In this document: positions 63,252 to 64,000 of the stretch, piece by piece | Layout of the letters: each line of letters starts with the position of its first letter | Numbering within the stretch: the stretch's first letter is position 1 | Assembly (NCBI GenBank): GCA_030697205.1 | Contig: JAUYQP010000028.1 | Location: 1-64,000 of the forward strand | Reading direction: 5' to 3' | DNA length: 64,000 bases | DNA from: Mycobacteriales bacterium | GTDB taxonomy: Bacteria; Actinomycetota; Actinomycetes; Mycobacteriales; SCTD01 | Notes under the pieces: model-generated | What the model saw: only the letters and a program-made list of their open reading frames with translations | The model's database searches: none | What the model was told of the DNA's origin: nothing | Made by a program: the position numbers and the translations under genes

Positions 63252-63507
63252 TCGACTGTGCGCTGCGCCAACCAGCGAGGCCGGCGAAGGTAGCCGTCAA
63301 GCGCGTCCCGGCTGGTGGACGGGAGGCGGTGCGGCGAGCGCTCCATCGTCGAAGCCTCGCCTCGAGCCCGCTCGCGAGACCAGGCCGGGGCTGCCACCAG
63401 CGCAGGTGCACGGGGGTACAGCGGCGGACGGAGCGGGCACCGGTGCCGACCGCTCGACCAAGGTGCCGCGGTCCGAAGCGCCTCGCACTGTCAATGGGGA
63501 GGCTCTC

Positions 63508-63855
63508 GTGCTGACGGTGACTCAGCCGGCCGCCACGTTGATCGTCGGGCTGGTCACCGCGGCTGACCTGCCCAGACACGGTGGGCTGCGCATCGGCCGC
63601 AACCGCCACTGGAACAGCCTTCACTTGAGCCTTGCCGCTGGCCCCGCGCCCCACGAGTCGGTCCTGATAGAGCACGACGCCTCGGTGTTCATCGACCGCG
63701 GGGTGGTGTCACGCGTGCAGCATCACGTCCTGGACGCGATTCACGAACCCCACTGCTCGGCCTTCTTCCTGCGCAAGCCCGAGCTGCGCCAGCACGACGC
63801 GCTCGCTGGACTACTGGGCCTCTTGTGGGCCGGTATCGGGCGGACCTCACGATGA
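63508..63855 (+). CDS. HesB/IscA-fold protein lacking the ligand cysteines
   Basis: The protein has 115 residues from GTG 63508, with GGGGAGG a few bases before it, which settles the start. LTVTQPAATLIVGLVTAADLPRHGGLRIG is the HesB-type opening, and later SVFIDRGVVSRVQHHVLDAI keeps the fold. A-type iron-sulfur carriers use Cys and CxC; here only one cysteine remains (PHCSAFFLRK). It matches a short actinobacterial HesB-like group with unclear function. Its stop overlaps the next small frame as ATGA. Confidence 0.72.
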   Translation: MLTVTQPAATLIVGLVTAADLPRHGGLRIGRNRHWNSLHLSLAAGPAPHESVLIEHDASVFIDRGVVSRVQHHVLDAIHEPHCSAFFLRKPELRQHDALAGLLGLLWAGIGRTSR

Positions 63856-63956
63856 CAGTCGGCGCGTACGTGCTGCGGCAGGCCGCGTTCGCTGTGGCGT
63901 TGACCTTGAGGCTGTTTCTCGCCGGCAGTCAACATGAACCGGCTGGGCAACCATGA
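63852..63956 (+). CDS. 34-residue hypothetical protein
   Basis: The frame reads MTVGAYVLRQAAFAVALTLRLFLAGSQHEPAGQP, with ATGA overlaps on both ends (with the HesB-like gene and with the next gene). One hydrophobic helix with basic residues (LRQAAFAVALTLRLFLAG) suggests a small membrane or leader peptide. No family is recognised. The double overlap argues for translation. Confidence 0.45.
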   Translation: MTVGAYVLRQAAFAVALTLRLFLAGSQHEPAGQP

Positions 63957-64000
63957 GCGACAACAACATGTGGGCGCGCCGGACCATCGTGCTGATCGGC
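63953..64000 (+). CDS. start of an unidentified gene, cut by the window edge
   Basis: From ATG 63953 the frame reads MSDNNMWARRTIVLIG to the window end. The opening is too short to name a family; the hydrophobic run TIVLIG may begin a membrane helix. It overlaps the 34-residue frame as ATGA, so it belongs to the same operon as the HesB-like gene. Confidence 0.45.
   Translation, partial: MSDNNMWARRTIVLIG

Overview
The window is 64 kb of very GC-rich DNA with the gene content of an actinomycete (class Actinomycetia). The lineage markers are a bifunctional RNase H/acid phosphatase, a homodimeric E1 pyruvate dehydrogenase (aceE), a mycothiol-dependent DinB-type enzyme, DUF3052 and DUF3145 proteins, a GAF-ANTAR protein, and frequent GTG starts with GTGA/ATGA overlaps. 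The genus cannot be fixed from the sequence. The stretch RNase H - zinc-ribbon protein - Nif3 - DUF3052 - aceE keeps an order I recognise from other actinobacteria, with rnpB close by.

Layout. 0-4.5 kb is eroded: the cut end of an IS3-type insertion sequence, rnpB, a zinc-ribbon protein, then three gene remnants (signal peptidase, hybrid kinase, esterase). 4.5-8.4 kb holds the conserved RNase H/zinc-ribbon/Nif3 operon and a GNAT. 8.5-13.1 kb is a three-gene signalling operon (REC-PAS-GGDEF-EAL, membrane histidine kinase, single receiver). 13.2-19 kb holds a ureohydrolase remnant, an SGNH hydrolase, a secreted beta-propeller protein, tRNA-Val, a DinB enzyme, a methyltransferase and DUF3052. 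19.1-24.8 kb holds a metal exporter, a FIST sensor, a GAF-GGDEF-EAL protein, a cyclic-nucleotide-binding protein and a YjbQ protein. 24.8-34.2 kb holds aceE, PHP, SRPBCC, two PAP2 proteins (one fused to a lipid kinase), DUF3145 and an adenosine-deaminase-family enzyme. 34.3-38.8 kb holds parE-parC. 39-47.7 kb holds two tandem secreted paralogues, a class III cyclase, sbcC-sbcD and small genes. 47.8-52.0 kb holds a PAS-GGDEF-EAL protein coupled to a PAS-GAF-kinase-receiver.

52,111-60,527 is an intact-looking 8.4-kb integrated element. It is bounded by a 45-bp direct repeat of the 3' part of tRNA-Met(CAT). It has a tyrosine integrase beside the tRNA, a tightly overlapping early operon with a replication-type P-loop ATPase, a strong terminator, and a second module with an HNH nuclease and a 506-residue tail tape-measure protein. 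I see no capsid, portal, terminase or lysis genes. This is the most unusual object in the window and reads like a phage satellite or cut-down prophage that brings its own tail-length ruler. A repeated 10-bp motif and a recurring ribosome-binding context support a common regulatory scheme.

60.5-64 kb returns to chromosomal-type genes: tRNA-Met, a GAF-ANTAR regulator, a GAF-GGDEF protein with an altered SGDEF motif, a HesB-like protein and the start of a further gene cut by the window edge. Overall the chromosome is rich in cyclic-di-GMP and two-component signalling: three GGDEF-EAL proteins, one GGDEF protein, two kinases, one broken kinase and a cAMP-type cyclase.
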